A stretch of 64,000 nt of DNA, from positions 1-64,000 of the forward strand of contig NZ_WJPO01000016.1 of assembly GCF_009649175.1 (NCBI RefSeq), read 5' to 3'. Source of the stretch: Rhodovulum strictum (GTDB lineage: Bacteria; Pseudomonadota; Alphaproteobacteria; Rhodobacterales; Rhodobacteraceae). Within the stretch, counting starts at the first letter, position 1; the number at the start of each line of letters is the position of its first letter. Under the pieces are notes generated by a model that was not told the origin of the DNA, did no database searches, and worked only from the letters and a program-made list of their open reading frames with translations. Position numbers and translations under genes: made by a program. Positions 17,286-26,554 of the stretch are shown here, piece after piece.

Positions 17286-18566
17286 ATGAAGAAGATCAAG
17301 ACGATACTCGCCAGCGCCGTCGCCTTTTCGGCGCTGACCCTGCCGGTCTGGGCGCAGGACACGATCAAGGTGGGCGTGCTGCATTCGCTGTCGGGCACGA
17401 TGGCGATTTCCGAGACCACGCTGAAAGACACCATGCTGATGCTCATCGACGAGCAGAACAGGAAGGGCGGCGTGCTGGGCAAGCAGCTTGAGGCGGTCGT
17501 GGTCGATCCGGCCTCGGACTGGCCGCTTTTCGCGGAGAAGGCGCGCGAGTTGCTGACCATCTCGAATGTCGACGTGATGTTCGGCTGCTGGACCTCCGTC
17601 AGCCGCAAGTCGGTGCTGCCGGTGATCGAGGAGCTGAACGGGCTTCTGTTCTACCCGGTGCAGTATGAGGGCGAGGAAAGCTCGAAGAACGTGTTCTACA
17701 CCGGCGCCGCCCCGAACCAGCAGGCGATCCCGGCGACGGACTATTTCCTCGAGGAACTGGGCGTCGAGAAATTCGCCCTGCTCGGCACCGACTATGTCTA
17801 TCCGCGTACCACGAACAACATCCTGCAATCCTATCTGAAATCCAAGGGGATCGCCGAGTCGGACATCTTCGTCAACTACACCCCCTTCGGCCATTCCGAC
17901 TGGTCCAAGATCGTCTCGGACGTGATCGCGCTGGGCGCCGACGGCAAGAAGGTGGGCGTGATCTCGACGATCAATGGCGACGCCAATATCGGCTTCTACA
18001 AGGAACTGGCAGCCAAGGGCGTTTCGGCCGACGACATCCCGGTGGTCGCCTTCTCGGTCGGCGAAGAGGAGTTGTCGGGCCTCGACACCTCGAACCTGGT
18101 GGGGCATCTGGCGGCCTGGAACTACTTCATGTCCGCCGACACGTCCGAGAACGCCACCTTCATCGAGTCCTGGCATGCCTTCATCGGGGACACCAAGCGC
18201 GTGACCAATGACCCGATGGAAGCCCATTACATCGGCTTCAACATGTGGGTGAACGCGGTCGAACAGGCAGGAACCACCGATGTCGATGCCGTGCGCGAGG
18301 CGATGTGGGGGCAGGAATTCCCCAACCTGACGGGCGGCATGGCCGTGATGGGCACCAACCATCACCTGTCCAAACCCGTGCTGATCGGCGAGATCCTGGC
18401 CGACGGGCAGTTCGACATCATCAGCCAGACCGACGAGGTGCCGGGCGATGCCTGGACCGATTTCCTGCCGGAATCGGCGGTGCTGACCTCGGACTGGAAG
18501 GAACTGGGCTGCGGCATGTACAACACCCAGACCCAGTCCTGCGTCCAGATCAAGTCGAACTATTGA
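17286..18566 (+). CDS. urtA: Urea ABC transporter, substrate-binding protein
   Basis: The protein has 426 residues. A signal peptide (MKKIKTILASAVAFSALTLP, cleavage after VWAQ) directs it to the periplasm. The mature part begins DTIKVGVLHSLSGTMAISET, a hallmark of the UrtA/AmiC branch of type I binding proteins, and continues with FGCWTSVSRKSVLPVIEE and LLFYPVQYEGEESS. It captures urea for UrtBCDE. GGAGGG lies upstream of the ATG at 17286. It leads the urt operon, divergent from urease. A hairpin follows the gene. Confidence 0.97.
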   Translation: MKKIKTILASAVAFSALTLPVWAQDTIKVGVLHSLSGTMAISETTLKDTMLMLIDEQNRKGGVLGKQLEAVVVDPASDWPLFAEKARELLTISNVDVMFGCWTSVSRKSVLPVIEELNGLLFYPVQYEGEESSKNVFYTGAAPNQQAIPATDYFLEELGVEKFALLGTDYVYPRTTNNILQSYLKSKGIAESDIFVNYTPFGHSDWSKIVSDVIALGADGKKVGVISTINGDANIGFYKELAAKGVSADDIPVVAFSVGEEELSGLDTSNLVGHLAAWNYFMSADTSENATFIESWHAFIGDTKRVTNDPMEAHYIGFNMWVNAVEQAGTTDVDAVREAMWGQEFPNLTGGMAVMGTNHHLSKPVLIGEILADGQFDIISQTDEVPGDAWTDFLPESAVLTSDWKELGCGMYNTQTQSCVQIKSNY

Positions 18567-18573
18567 CGTGACC

Positions 18574-18599
18574 GGGGGGCGGGCTGCCGCCCCCCCTTT
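18574..18599 (+). terminator. GC-rich hairpin between urtA and urtB (attenuator or mRNA stabiliser)
   Basis: GGGGGGCGG (18574-18582) pairs with CCGCCCCCC (18587-18595) around a GCTG loop, followed by CTTT. Such structures after a binding-protein gene usually give partial termination or protect the 3' end, so the binding protein is made in excess of the permease. Confidence 0.6.
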
Positions 18600-18617
18600 C
18601 CCGACAGGCTGACCCGC

Positions 18618-20591
18618 ATGCGCATCCTTCTTGCCGCACTCACCCTGCTGTGTCTCGTCGCCACGGCCCGGGCACAGGACATCGCCCCCGAAAGCCCGGC
18701 CCTCACGCCCTTGCAGGCCCTTCTGCAAGAGCATCGTGCGGCCATCGAACAGGGCGCGCGCCGCGGCATCGGCCCGGCGATCGAGGCGCTGCGCGACAGC
18801 GGCCTGCCCGAAGCGCGCAGCGTACTTGAAAAATGGCAGGCGCGCGAATTGTGGCTGCGCAAGTCCGACGGGCTGTTCTTTCTGGCCGAACCGGCCGAGG
18901 GCGGCTATCGCCTGATCGACCCGGCCACCGGCGAAACGGCGGGCAGCGCCACGCGCGACGAGGTCACGCAGATCCGGCCCAATAGCGGCATCCGCGCCGT
19001 GCTGGCGGGCGCGCTGGTGCAGTTCCAGCTGACCGACCCGAACCCGGCCGTGCGCGCCGCGGCGCTGGACGCCATCGCGCGCCGCTCCGAAGCCACGCAT
19101 CTGGACGCCCTGCGCGCGGTTCTGGAGGACGAGACAGACCCGCGGCTGAAGGCGCGCAAGGCGCGGCTGGAACGGCTGCTGACGATTTCCTTCGACCCGG
19201 ACCCGGATGCCCGCATCGCCGCCATCGAGGGCTTTTCGGGCGATATCGGCGTCGATGTGCGCGCCGCGCTGAACCCGCTGGTAGCGACCACCCGTGCGGT
19301 GACGCCGGGCGACCCGCCTGCGGGCGAAAACATCGCGCGCCGTCTGAGCCCCGGCAGCGACGCGCTGGAGCGCGAGGCGGCCTATGCCATGCTGGTCGAG
19401 GCCGGGCTTGCCCCGCCCCGGATCGGCCGGTCCGAGATCCGCGCAGCCCTGGCTGCCAATGTCGAGGACGGCCGGGTGGGCGGCGTGCCGGTGGCCGAGT
19501 TGAACAGCGAGGATGCGCGGGAGCGCGCCTATGCCGGGCTGGCCGCGGCGGGGCTGGTGCCCGCCCATGTCACCGAGGCCGGGATCGACGCGGCGCTTGC
19601 CGCGCACAGCTTCTACGACCGCTATGCCGAGGCCGACCCGCGCGTGACAGACGCCGCAAGCGCGGCGCTTGCCACCATCGCGCTGATGGTCGGCGTCAAC
19701 CAGATGGCCGATCTGGCGCTGGATGCGCTGTCGCTGGCCTCGATCTATTTCCTTGCCGCCATCGGGCTGGCGATCACCTTCGGCGTGATGCGCGTCATCA
19801 ACATGGCTCATGGCGAGTTCATCATGATGGGCGCCTATACCGGCTATGTCGTGCAGCAACTCATCCCAGACTACACGATCTCGATCCTTGTCGCCCTGCC
19901 GCTCGCCTTTGCCATCACCTTCGGCGCGGGCGTGGCGATGGAGCGGCTGGTGATCCGCTGGCTCTACAACCGGCCGCTGGAAACGCTGCTGGCGACCTTC
20001 GGCATCTCGATCGCGCTGCAACAGCTGGCCAAGAACATCTTCGGCACGCAGGCCCGCCCGCTGACCTCGCCCGCCTGGCTGGACGGGGCGCTGGTCATCA
20101 ACGATGTCGTCTCGATCAGCTATATCCGCATCGCGATCTTCGTGCTGGCGCTGCTGTTCCTCGGGCTGTTCCTGTTCATCATGCGCCGCACCCGGCTGGG
20201 GCTGGAGGTGCGGGCGGTCACGCAGAACCCGCGCATGGCGGCGTCCATGGGGATCAATCCCGACCGGATCAACATGCTGACCTTCGGGCTCGGCTCCGGC
20301 ATCGCGGGCGTCGCGGGCGTGGCCATCGGGCTTTATGCCAAGGTCACCTCGGAACTGGGGCAGGACTATATCGTGCAAAGCTTCATGACCGTGGTCGTGG
20401 GCGGCGTCGGCAATATCTGGGGCACGCTTCTGGGCGCCACGCTGATCGGCTTCCTGCAAAAGGGGATCGAGTGGTTCAACCCCTCGAACACGCTGGCCGC
20501 GCAGACCTACATGATCCTGTTCATCATCCTGTTCATTCAGTTCCGGCCGCGGGGGATCATCGCCCTCAAGGGCCGCGCCGCGGGGGATTGA
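18618..20591 (+). CDS. urtB: Urea ABC transporter, permease UrtB with HEAT-like N-terminal extension
   Basis: The protein has 657 residues. A signal peptide (LLAALTLLCLVATARA) and a long helical, HEAT-repeat-like periplasmic region (about 20-350) precede the LivH-type permease domain (about 355-650), with GVMRVINMAHGEFIMMGAY, ETLLATFGISIALQQL and the EAA-like GLEVRAVTQNPRMAASMG. The long N-terminal part is normal for UrtB. With UrtC it forms the inner-membrane channel. Confidence 0.96.
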   Translation: MRILLAALTLLCLVATARAQDIAPESPALTPLQALLQEHRAAIEQGARRGIGPAIEALRDSGLPEARSVLEKWQARELWLRKSDGLFFLAEPAEGGYRLIDPATGETAGSATRDEVTQIRPNSGIRAVLAGALVQFQLTDPNPAVRAAALDAIARRSEATHLDALRAVLEDETDPRLKARKARLERLLTISFDPDPDARIAAIEGFSGDIGVDVRAALNPLVATTRAVTPGDPPAGENIARRLSPGSDALEREAAYAMLVEAGLAPPRIGRSEIRAALAANVEDGRVGGVPVAELNSEDARERAYAGLAAAGLVPAHVTEAGIDAALAAHSFYDRYAEADPRVTDAASAALATIALMVGVNQMADLALDALSLASIYFLAAIGLAITFGVMRVINMAHGEFIMMGAYTGYVVQQLIPDYTISILVALPLAFAITFGAGVAMERLVIRWLYNRPLETLLATFGISIALQQLAKNIFGTQARPLTSPAWLDGALVINDVVSISYIRIAIFVLALLFLGLFLFIMRRTRLGLEVRAVTQNPRMAASMGINPDRINMLTFGLGSGIAGVAGVAIGLYAKVTSELGQDYIVQSFMTVVVGGVGNIWGTLLGATLIGFLQKGIEWFNPSNTLAAQTYMILFIILFIQFRPRGIIALKGRAAGD

Positions 20592-20604
20592 TGCGATGAA
20601 TGTG

Positions 20605-20627
20605 CCTTCTTCTTGGCCCAAATACCC
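20605..20627 (-). repeat. Copy of a GGCCAAGAAGAAGG-type intergenic repeat
   Basis: Read on the minus strand, 20605-20627 gives GGGTATTTGGGCC followed by AAGAAGAAGG, between urtB and urtC. A related sequence, GGGATATGTGCGGCC then AGAAGAAGG, lies at 33908-33931. I associate this motif with intergenic repeats of Rhodobacteraceae. Here it sits inside an operon and without the flanking GC hairpins. Confidence 0.55.
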
Positions 20628-20657
20628 AAATCCCGACCGCGCAAGAGGAGCCGCCGC

Positions 20658-21890
20658 ATGAGACAGAGCTTCATCGCGAAGAACCCCTCGGTGCTGATCT
20701 TCCTGGCCTGTCTGGGGCTGTTCACCCTCGTCGTCTCGGTCCTGAGCGAAGGCATGGGGATCGGGCTGATCTCGACCAGTTTCGTCAAGACGCTGGGCAA
20801 GACGCTGTGCCTGTGCCTTGTCGCCATCGCGATGGATCTGGCCTGGGGCTATGCGGGCATCCTGTCGCTGGGCCATTTCGCCTTTTTCGGGCTGGGCGGC
20901 TACATGATCGGCATGTGGCTGATGTATGCGCGCACCGAAGGCATCGTCGCCGCCTCGCTGGCCAATGCCGAGATCCCGCCCACCCCGGACGAGCTGCGCA
21001 GCGCCATTGCGACGCAGATCTTCGGCGTCGTGGGCAGTTCCGACTTTCCGGCGATCTGGGTCTTTGCCCATTCGCTGCCGCTGCAACTGGCGCTTGTGGT
21101 GCTGGTGCCGGGTCTTCTTGCGCTGATCTTCGGCTGGCTTGCGTTCCGCTCGCGCGTGACAGGCGTCTACCTTTCGATCCTGACCCAGGCGATGACGCTG
21201 GCGCTGGCGCTTTACCTGTTCCAGAATGACAGCGGCCTGCGCGGCAATAACGGGCTTTCGGGATTGCAGAACATCCCCGGCGCCGAAGCGGTGCCGCAAT
21301 CGGTGATCTCGGTCTGGTTCCTCTGGGGCTCGGCCGCGGCCCTTGGGCTGGGCTATGTGATCGCGGCCTTCGTGGTGTCGGGCAAGTTCGGCAGCGTGAT
21401 CCGCGGCATCCGCGACGACGAGGCACGGGTGCGGTTCCTGGGCTATTCGGTCGAAGGCTACAAGCTGTTCGTCTTTACCCTGACGGCCGTGATCGCGGGG
21501 ATTGCGGGCGCGCTTTACTATCCGCAGGCGGGCATCATCAATCCCAAGGAAATCGCGCCCATCGCCTCGATCTATCTGGCGGTCTGGGTCGCCATCGGCG
21601 GGCGCGGGCGGCTTTACGGGGCGGTGATCGGGGCGGCGCTGGTGTCGCTTCTGTCCACATGGTTCACCGGAGGGCGGGTGCCCGATCTGCCGCTGGGCTT
21701 CTACACGGTCAGTTGGGTGGACTGGTGGCAGGTGCTGCTGGGCCTGAGTTTCGTGCTGGTCACGCTGTTCGCGCCCAAGGGGATCGGCGGGCTGTTCGAC
21801 CTGCTCACGGGGCGACGCGCCCCTGACCGCCATGGCGCCGATCTGGGCCCCGGTCCCGGTGCCCTGCGCGAGAAGGAGGCCGAGCAATGA
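20658..21890 (+). CDS. urtC: Urea ABC transporter, permease UrtC
   Basis: The protein has 410 residues and the LivM-type permease fold with multiple helices. Landmarks are MDLAWGYAGILSLGHFAFFG, LSILTQAMTLALALYLFQN, SGLRGNNGLSGLQNIPG and the EAA-like IRGIRDDEARVRFLGYSVEG. The ATG at 20658 follows AGAGGAG; open upstream codons overlap the intergenic repeat. Its last bases overlap the urtD start (ATGA), so the two are coupled. Confidence 0.96.
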   Translation: MRQSFIAKNPSVLIFLACLGLFTLVVSVLSEGMGIGLISTSFVKTLGKTLCLCLVAIAMDLAWGYAGILSLGHFAFFGLGGYMIGMWLMYARTEGIVAASLANAEIPPTPDELRSAIATQIFGVVGSSDFPAIWVFAHSLPLQLALVVLVPGLLALIFGWLAFRSRVTGVYLSILTQAMTLALALYLFQNDSGLRGNNGLSGLQNIPGAEAVPQSVISVWFLWGSAAALGLGYVIAAFVVSGKFGSVIRGIRDDEARVRFLGYSVEGYKLFVFTLTAVIAGIAGALYYPQAGIINPKEIAPIASIYLAVWVAIGGRGRLYGAVIGAALVSLLSTWFTGGRVPDLPLGFYTVSWVDWWQVLLGLSFVLVTLFAPKGIGGLFDLLTGRRAPDRHGADLGPGPGALREKEAEQ

Positions 21891-22627
21891 GCACGCTTCT
21901 GGAAGTGTCCGGCGTCTCGGTCAGTTTCGACGGGTTCAAGGCGATCAACAACCTCTCGTTCGAGATCGGCCCGGCCGAGCTGCGCGCAATCATCGGGCCG
22001 AACGGGGCGGGCAAGACGACCTTCATGGATATCGTCACCGGCAAGACAAGGCCCGACGAAGGCGATGTGCTGTGGGGCGAAATGAGCCGCTCGCTGCTGA
22101 AGATGAACGAAAGCCAGATCGCGCAGGCAGGCATCGGGCGCAAGTTCCAGCGCCCCACCGTGTTCGAGGACCAGTCGGTATTCGAGAACCTGCTGATGGC
22201 GCTGAGGAAGGACCGCGCGCCGTGGAAGGTGCTGTTCTATCGCGAGACGGCGGAAGACCGGGCGCGGGTGGGCGAACTGGCCGAGGAAATCGGGCTGGCC
22301 GATCAGTTGCCGCGCAAGGCGGGCGAGTTGAGCCATGGCCAGAAGCAATGGCTGGAAATCGGCATGTTGCTGGCGCAGGAACCGCGGCTGTTGCTGGTCG
22401 ACGAACCCGCCGCAGGCATGACGCTGGCCGAGCGCGAGCATACCACCGACCTGTTGAAACAGGCCGCGAAAACGCGGGCGGTGATCGTGGTGGAACATGA
22501 CATGGAATTCGTGCGCCGCCTCGATTGCCGGGTGACGGTGCTGCACGAGGGATCGGTTCTGGCCGAGGGGAGCCTGGATTTCGTGACGAAGAACCAGCAG
22601 GTGATTGATGTCTATCTGGGGCGCTGA
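21887..22627 (+). CDS. urtD: Urea ABC transporter, ATP-binding protein UrtD
   Basis: The protein has 246 residues. It has Walker A (GPNGAGKTT), signature LSHGQKQWLEIGM, Walker B (LLLVDEPAAGM) and the switch histidine in VVEHDMEFV. This is the LivG-type ATPase that pairs with UrtE to power urea import. It overlaps urtC by 4 bp and is followed after 3 bp by urtE. Confidence 0.97.
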   Translation: MSTLLEVSGVSVSFDGFKAINNLSFEIGPAELRAIIGPNGAGKTTFMDIVTGKTRPDEGDVLWGEMSRSLLKMNESQIAQAGIGRKFQRPTVFEDQSVFENLLMALRKDRAPWKVLFYRETAEDRARVGELAEEIGLADQLPRKAGELSHGQKQWLEIGMLLAQEPRLLLVDEPAAGMTLAEREHTTDLLKQAAKTRAVIVVEHDMEFVRRLDCRVTVLHEGSVLAEGSLDFVTKNQQVIDVYLGR

Positions 22628-22630
22628 GAC

Positions 22631-23326
22631 ATGCTGAAGACCCAAGGGCTGACGCTGCATTACGGCGGCTCGCAGATCCTTTACGGGATCGACCTCGAGG
22701 CGCTGGCGGGCGAGGTGACCTGTGTCATGGGCACCAATGGGGTGGGCAAGACCAGCCTGCTCAAGGCGATCTCGGGCACGCATCTGCGCTCGGGCGGGAC
22801 GATGGAACTGGACGGCCAGCCGGTGGGTCGGGTGACGGCACAGGCCATGGCGCATCTGGGCGTGGGCTATGTGCCGCAGGGGCGGATGATCTTTCCGTTG
22901 ATGACCGTGCGCGAGAACCTGGAAACCGGCTTTGCCTGCCTGCCGCGGGCCGAACGCTTCGTACCCGACGAGATCTACGACCTGTTCCCGGTGCTGAAGG
23001 ATATGGCGAACCGGCGCGGCGGCGATCTGTCGGGCGGCCAGCAGCAGCAGCTTGCCATCGCGCGGGCGATGATCACCAAGCCGAAGCTGCTGTTGCTGGA
23101 CGAGCCGACCGAGGGCATCCAGCCCAACATCATCCAGCAGATCGGCCGGGTGATCGAATATCTGCGCGATCAGGGCCGCATGGCGATCATTCTGGTCGAA
23201 CAGTATTTCGAGTTCGCCTATGCGCTGGCCGACCGCTTCTATGTGATGGAACGCGGCGCTGTCACCGTCGCGGGCAGCAAGGCAGAGCTGCCCAAGGAAC
23301 GGCTGGTGGCGGCGGTCTCGGTCTGA
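22631..23326 (+). CDS. urtE: Urea ABC transporter, ATP-binding protein UrtE
   Basis: The protein has 231 residues. It has Walker A (GTNGVGKTSLL), signature LSGGQQQQLAIARAM, Walker B (LLLLDEPTEGI) and ILVEQYFEFA. It is the LivF-type partner of UrtD and the last gene of urtABCDE. It converges with the RND pump gene downstream. Confidence 0.97.
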   Translation: MLKTQGLTLHYGGSQILYGIDLEALAGEVTCVMGTNGVGKTSLLKAISGTHLRSGGTMELDGQPVGRVTAQAMAHLGVGYVPQGRMIFPLMTVRENLETGFACLPRAERFVPDEIYDLFPVLKDMANRRGGDLSGGQQQQLAIARAMITKPKLLLLDEPTEGIQPNIIQQIGRVIEYLRDQGRMAIILVEQYFEFAYALADRFYVMERGAVTVAGSKAELPKERLVAAVSV

Positions 23327-23344
23327 GGCCCGCCGCCGACCGGG

Positions 23345-26300
23345 TCAGGTTCGGAAGATGCGGTAGATCGCGGGGATCACCAGCACCGTCAGCGCGGTAG
23401 AGGACGCCAGACCGAACAGGAGCGACAGCGCGAGCCCCTGGAAGATCGGGTCGGCCAGGATCACCGAGGCCCCGATCATCGCGGCGAGCGCGGTCAGCAG
23501 GATCGGCTTGAACCGCGTCGCCCCGGCCTCGACCAGCGTTTCGATCGTGACCGGCCCGCCGGAATGGCGGATGAAATCGACCAGCAGGATCGAGTTGCGC
23601 ACGATGATGCCGGCAAGCGCAATGAAGCCGATCATCGAGGTAGCCGAGAACGGCGCCGAGAACAGCCAATGCCCAAGCATGATCCCGAGAAAGGTCAGCG
23701 GCACCGGCGTCAGCACCACCAGCGGCAGCTTGAACGAGCCGAACTGCGCCACGACAAGGATGTAGATCCCCACCAGCGCCACGCCAAAGGCCGCCCCCAT
23801 GTCGCGGAAGGTGACATAGGTTACTTCCCATTCGCCATCCCACAGAAGCACCGGCTCGTCCTCGGACAGCGGCTGGCCATACAGACTGATCGCGGGTTTC
23901 GGCAGATCGCCCCAGTCGATTTCATCCAGCCGCTGCTGCACCGCGAGCATGCCGTAAAGCGGCGCCTCGAACTCGCCTGCGAGTTCCGCGGTGACCATCT
24001 CGGCATAGCGGCCATTATGGCGGAAGATCGGGTGCGAGGCGCGTTCCTCGGACAGCCGCACCACATCGCCCAGTTCCACCACGCCCCGCCCGCCGGGCAG
24101 CGCATTGGCGGGCACGGGCGTTGCCAGCGCGCGTTCGTCCATCACCCGGCCCGCGCGGTCGCGACCGACCACGATGGGGATCGGCACCCGGCCCTCGCCG
24201 CGATGCGAATAGCCCACCACCGTATCGCCATGCAGCAGGCGCAGGGTTTCCAGCGCGTCGGCCTCCTGCACGTTGAAGAAGGCCAGATCGGCGGGGTCAA
24301 GCTCCGCCCGGATGCGGCGCGGCGGGGTGCCGAAGCTGTCATCGACATCGACGATGAAGGGGATTTCCTCGAAGACCTCGCGCACCCTGGTCGCGACCGC
24401 GCGGCGGGTTTCGCCATCGGGGCCATAGATCTCGGCCAGCAGCGTCGCGATCACCGGCGGGCCGGGGGGCGGTTCGACCACCTTGAGAACCGTGCCCTCG
24501 GGCAGGTCCAGCGCCGCAAGCCGCGTGCGCAGGTCCAGCGCGATGTCATGGCTGGTGCGGCTGCGGTCATCCTTGCCTGCAAGGTTGAGTTGCACATCGC
24601 CCAGATGCGGGCTCTGGCGCAGGAAGTAGTGGCGCACCAGCCCGTTGAAGTTGAAGGGCTGCGCCGTGCCCGCATAGGTCTGCACGCTCAGCGTTTCGGG
24701 CAGGTCCAGCGCCACTTGCGCCACAGCCTGCGCCACGGCATCCGTCGCCTCGACCGAGGCGCCTTCGGGCAGGTCGATCACCACGGCCAGTTCCGGCTTG
24801 TTGTCGAAGGGCAGCAGCTTGACGGTGACATCCTTGGTGTAGAGCGCGCCCATCGAGCCGAAGGAGACCACCACGACCGCCAGCAGGAAGACAAGGCTGA
24901 TGGATTTCCGCGCAAGGATCGGGCGCACGGTGGCGGCATAGATCCGGCCCAGACGGCCACCCGGATGGCCCTCGCCGTCATGGTCATGCAGCGGCGCGCG
25001 GCCCGCGATCTTCAGCATAAGCCAAGGCGTGATCATCACCGCCACGAAGAACGAGAAGATCATCGCCGCCGAGGCCACCGCCGGGATCGGGCTCATGTAG
25101 GGGCCCATCAGCCCCGAGACGAACAGCATCGGCAACAGCGCCACGACCACGGTCAGCGTGGCGACGATAGTCGGATTGCCGACCTCGGCCACGGCCTCGA
25201 TGGCGGATTGAAGACGGCTTTTGCCCTTTTCCTGCATCGCCCAGTGGCGCGCGATGTTCTCGATCACCACGATGGCGTCGTCGACCAGGATGCCGATGGA
25301 AAAGATCAGCGCGAACAGCGACACGCGGTTCAGCGTGTAGCCCATGATATGGGCGGCAAACAGCGTCAGCAGGATCGTGACCGGGATCACGATGGCCACC
25401 ACGATCGCCTCGCGCCAGCCGATCGCAAAGAAGACCAGCGCCACGATGGAAACCGTGGCGAGGCCAAGGTGGAACAGAAGCTCGTTGGCCTTTTCGCTGG
25501 CGGTTTCGCCATAGTCGCGGGTGATCTCGACCGTGACGGAATCGGGGATCAGCCCGCCTTCCATCTCGTGCAGGCGGTGCAGGATTTCCTCGGCCACCAC
25601 CACGGCGTTTGCGCCCGCGCGCTTGGCCAGCGCCAGCGTCACGGCCGGGCGGCGGGTGATCTCGCCCGTCGCGTCCCGGCTCAGCGTGGCAACGTGATGC
25701 TCGTCGAGATCCTGGGCCAGACCTACACGCGCCACGTCACGCACATAGACGGTGCGCCCGTCGCGCGCGGTCAGTTCCAGATTGCCGATTTCCTCGGGCG
25801 TGGACAGCGTGCGGCCGATCACCAGCCCAAGCTGGTCGCCCCCCGCACGCACCATCCCCGCAGGCGCCGCGGCATTGGCCCCCTGCACCTTACCGGCAAG
25901 CTGTTGCAGCGTGATGCCGTAAAGCGCCAGCTTTTCGGGGTCGGGCGAAACGCGCAACGCCTCGTCGGTGGCGCCGACCAGATAGGTCAGGCCGACATTC
26001 GCGACCTTGGCCAGTTCCACCTCGACCTCGCGGGCGATGCGGGTCAGATCCGCCGGGGTGATCGCATCCTGCCCGGCAACCGGCGAGAAGGTCAGCGAGA
26101 CGATGGCCACATCGTTGATCCCGCGCCCCACCACCAGCGGTTCGGGGATGCCGACCGGGATGCGGTCGAGATTGGCCAGTATCTTGTCGCGCACCCGCAG
26201 GATCGCGGTATCCTGGCTCAGGCCCACCTCGAAGCGGGCGGTGACCATCACCTGATCGTCGCGGGTTTCGGAATAGACATGCTCGACCTTGTCGATCCCC

Positions 26301-26554
26301 TTGACGATGGTCTCAAGCGGTTCGGTCACCAGCTTGACGGCATCCGCCGCCTTCAACCCGTCGGCGCGGACATGGATATCCACCAGCGGCACCGAGATCT
26401 GCGGCTCTTCCTCGCGCGGGAGGGCCATCAGCGCGATCAGCCCCACGGCAAGCGCCGCCAGCAGCAGAAGCGGCGTCAGCGGCGAGGCGATGAAGCTGCG
26501 GGTCAGATGGCCCGCTATGCCCAGACGGTGAGGGGTCTGGGGTGCGTCACTCAT
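23345..26554 (-). CDS. RND efflux pump, AcrB/CusA-superfamily inner-membrane transporter
   Basis: The protein has 1069 residues. The N-terminal helix (about 20-45) is followed by a periplasmic loop with VPLVDIHVRADGLKAADAVK. The central membrane block includes GILVDDAIVVIENIARH with the paired Asp of proton transfer. The second half contains IGFIALAGIIVRNSILLVDF, where Arg-Asn replaces the more usual Lys-Asn. It overlaps its adaptor gene by 8 bp. It differs clearly from the pump at 6560 in sequence, so the two are not a recent duplication. Export substrates are unknown. Confidence 0.92.
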   Translation of the reverse strand: MSDAPQTPHRLGIAGHLTRSFIASPLTPLLLLAALAVGLIALMALPREEEPQISVPLVDIHVRADGLKAADAVKLVTEPLETIVKGIDKVEHVYSETRDDQVMVTARFEVGLSQDTAILRVRDKILANLDRIPVGIPEPLVVGRGINDVAIVSLTFSPVAGQDAITPADLTRIAREVEVELAKVANVGLTYLVGATDEALRVSPDPEKLALYGITLQQLAGKVQGANAAAPAGMVRAGGDQLGLVIGRTLSTPEEIGNLELTARDGRTVYVRDVARVGLAQDLDEHHVATLSRDATGEITRRPAVTLALAKRAGANAVVVAEEILHRLHEMEGGLIPDSVTVEITRDYGETASEKANELLFHLGLATVSIVALVFFAIGWREAIVVAIVIPVTILLTLFAAHIMGYTLNRVSLFALIFSIGILVDDAIVVIENIARHWAMQEKGKSRLQSAIEAVAEVGNPTIVATLTVVVALLPMLFVSGLMGPYMSPIPAVASAAMIFSFFVAVMITPWLMLKIAGRAPLHDHDGEGHPGGRLGRIYAATVRPILARKSISLVFLLAVVVVSFGSMGALYTKDVTVKLLPFDNKPELAVVIDLPEGASVEATDAVAQAVAQVALDLPETLSVQTYAGTAQPFNFNGLVRHYFLRQSPHLGDVQLNLAGKDDRSRTSHDIALDLRTRLAALDLPEGTVLKVVEPPPGPPVIATLLAEIYGPDGETRRAVATRVREVFEEIPFIVDVDDSFGTPPRRIRAELDPADLAFFNVQEADALETLRLLHGDTVVGYSHRGEGRVPIPIVVGRDRAGRVMDERALATPVPANALPGGRGVVELGDVVRLSEERASHPIFRHNGRYAEMVTAELAGEFEAPLYGMLAVQQRLDEIDWGDLPKPAISLYGQPLSEDEPVLLWDGEWEVTYVTFRDMGAAFGVALVGIYILVVAQFGSFKLPLVVLTPVPLTFLGIMLGHWLFSAPFSATSMIGFIALAGIIVRNSILLVDFIRHSGGPVTIETLVEAGATRFKPILLTALAAMIGASVILADPIFQGLALSLLFGLASSTALTVLVIPAIYRIFRT

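Noticed and set aside
16854-21887. Minus-strand open frame of 1677 codons antisense to urtA-urtC
   Set aside because: The real genes on the plus strand have family motifs, ribosome binding sites and operon spacing. The antisense frame is Gln/Arg/His-rich and low in motifs, a common shadow of high-GC codon bias.
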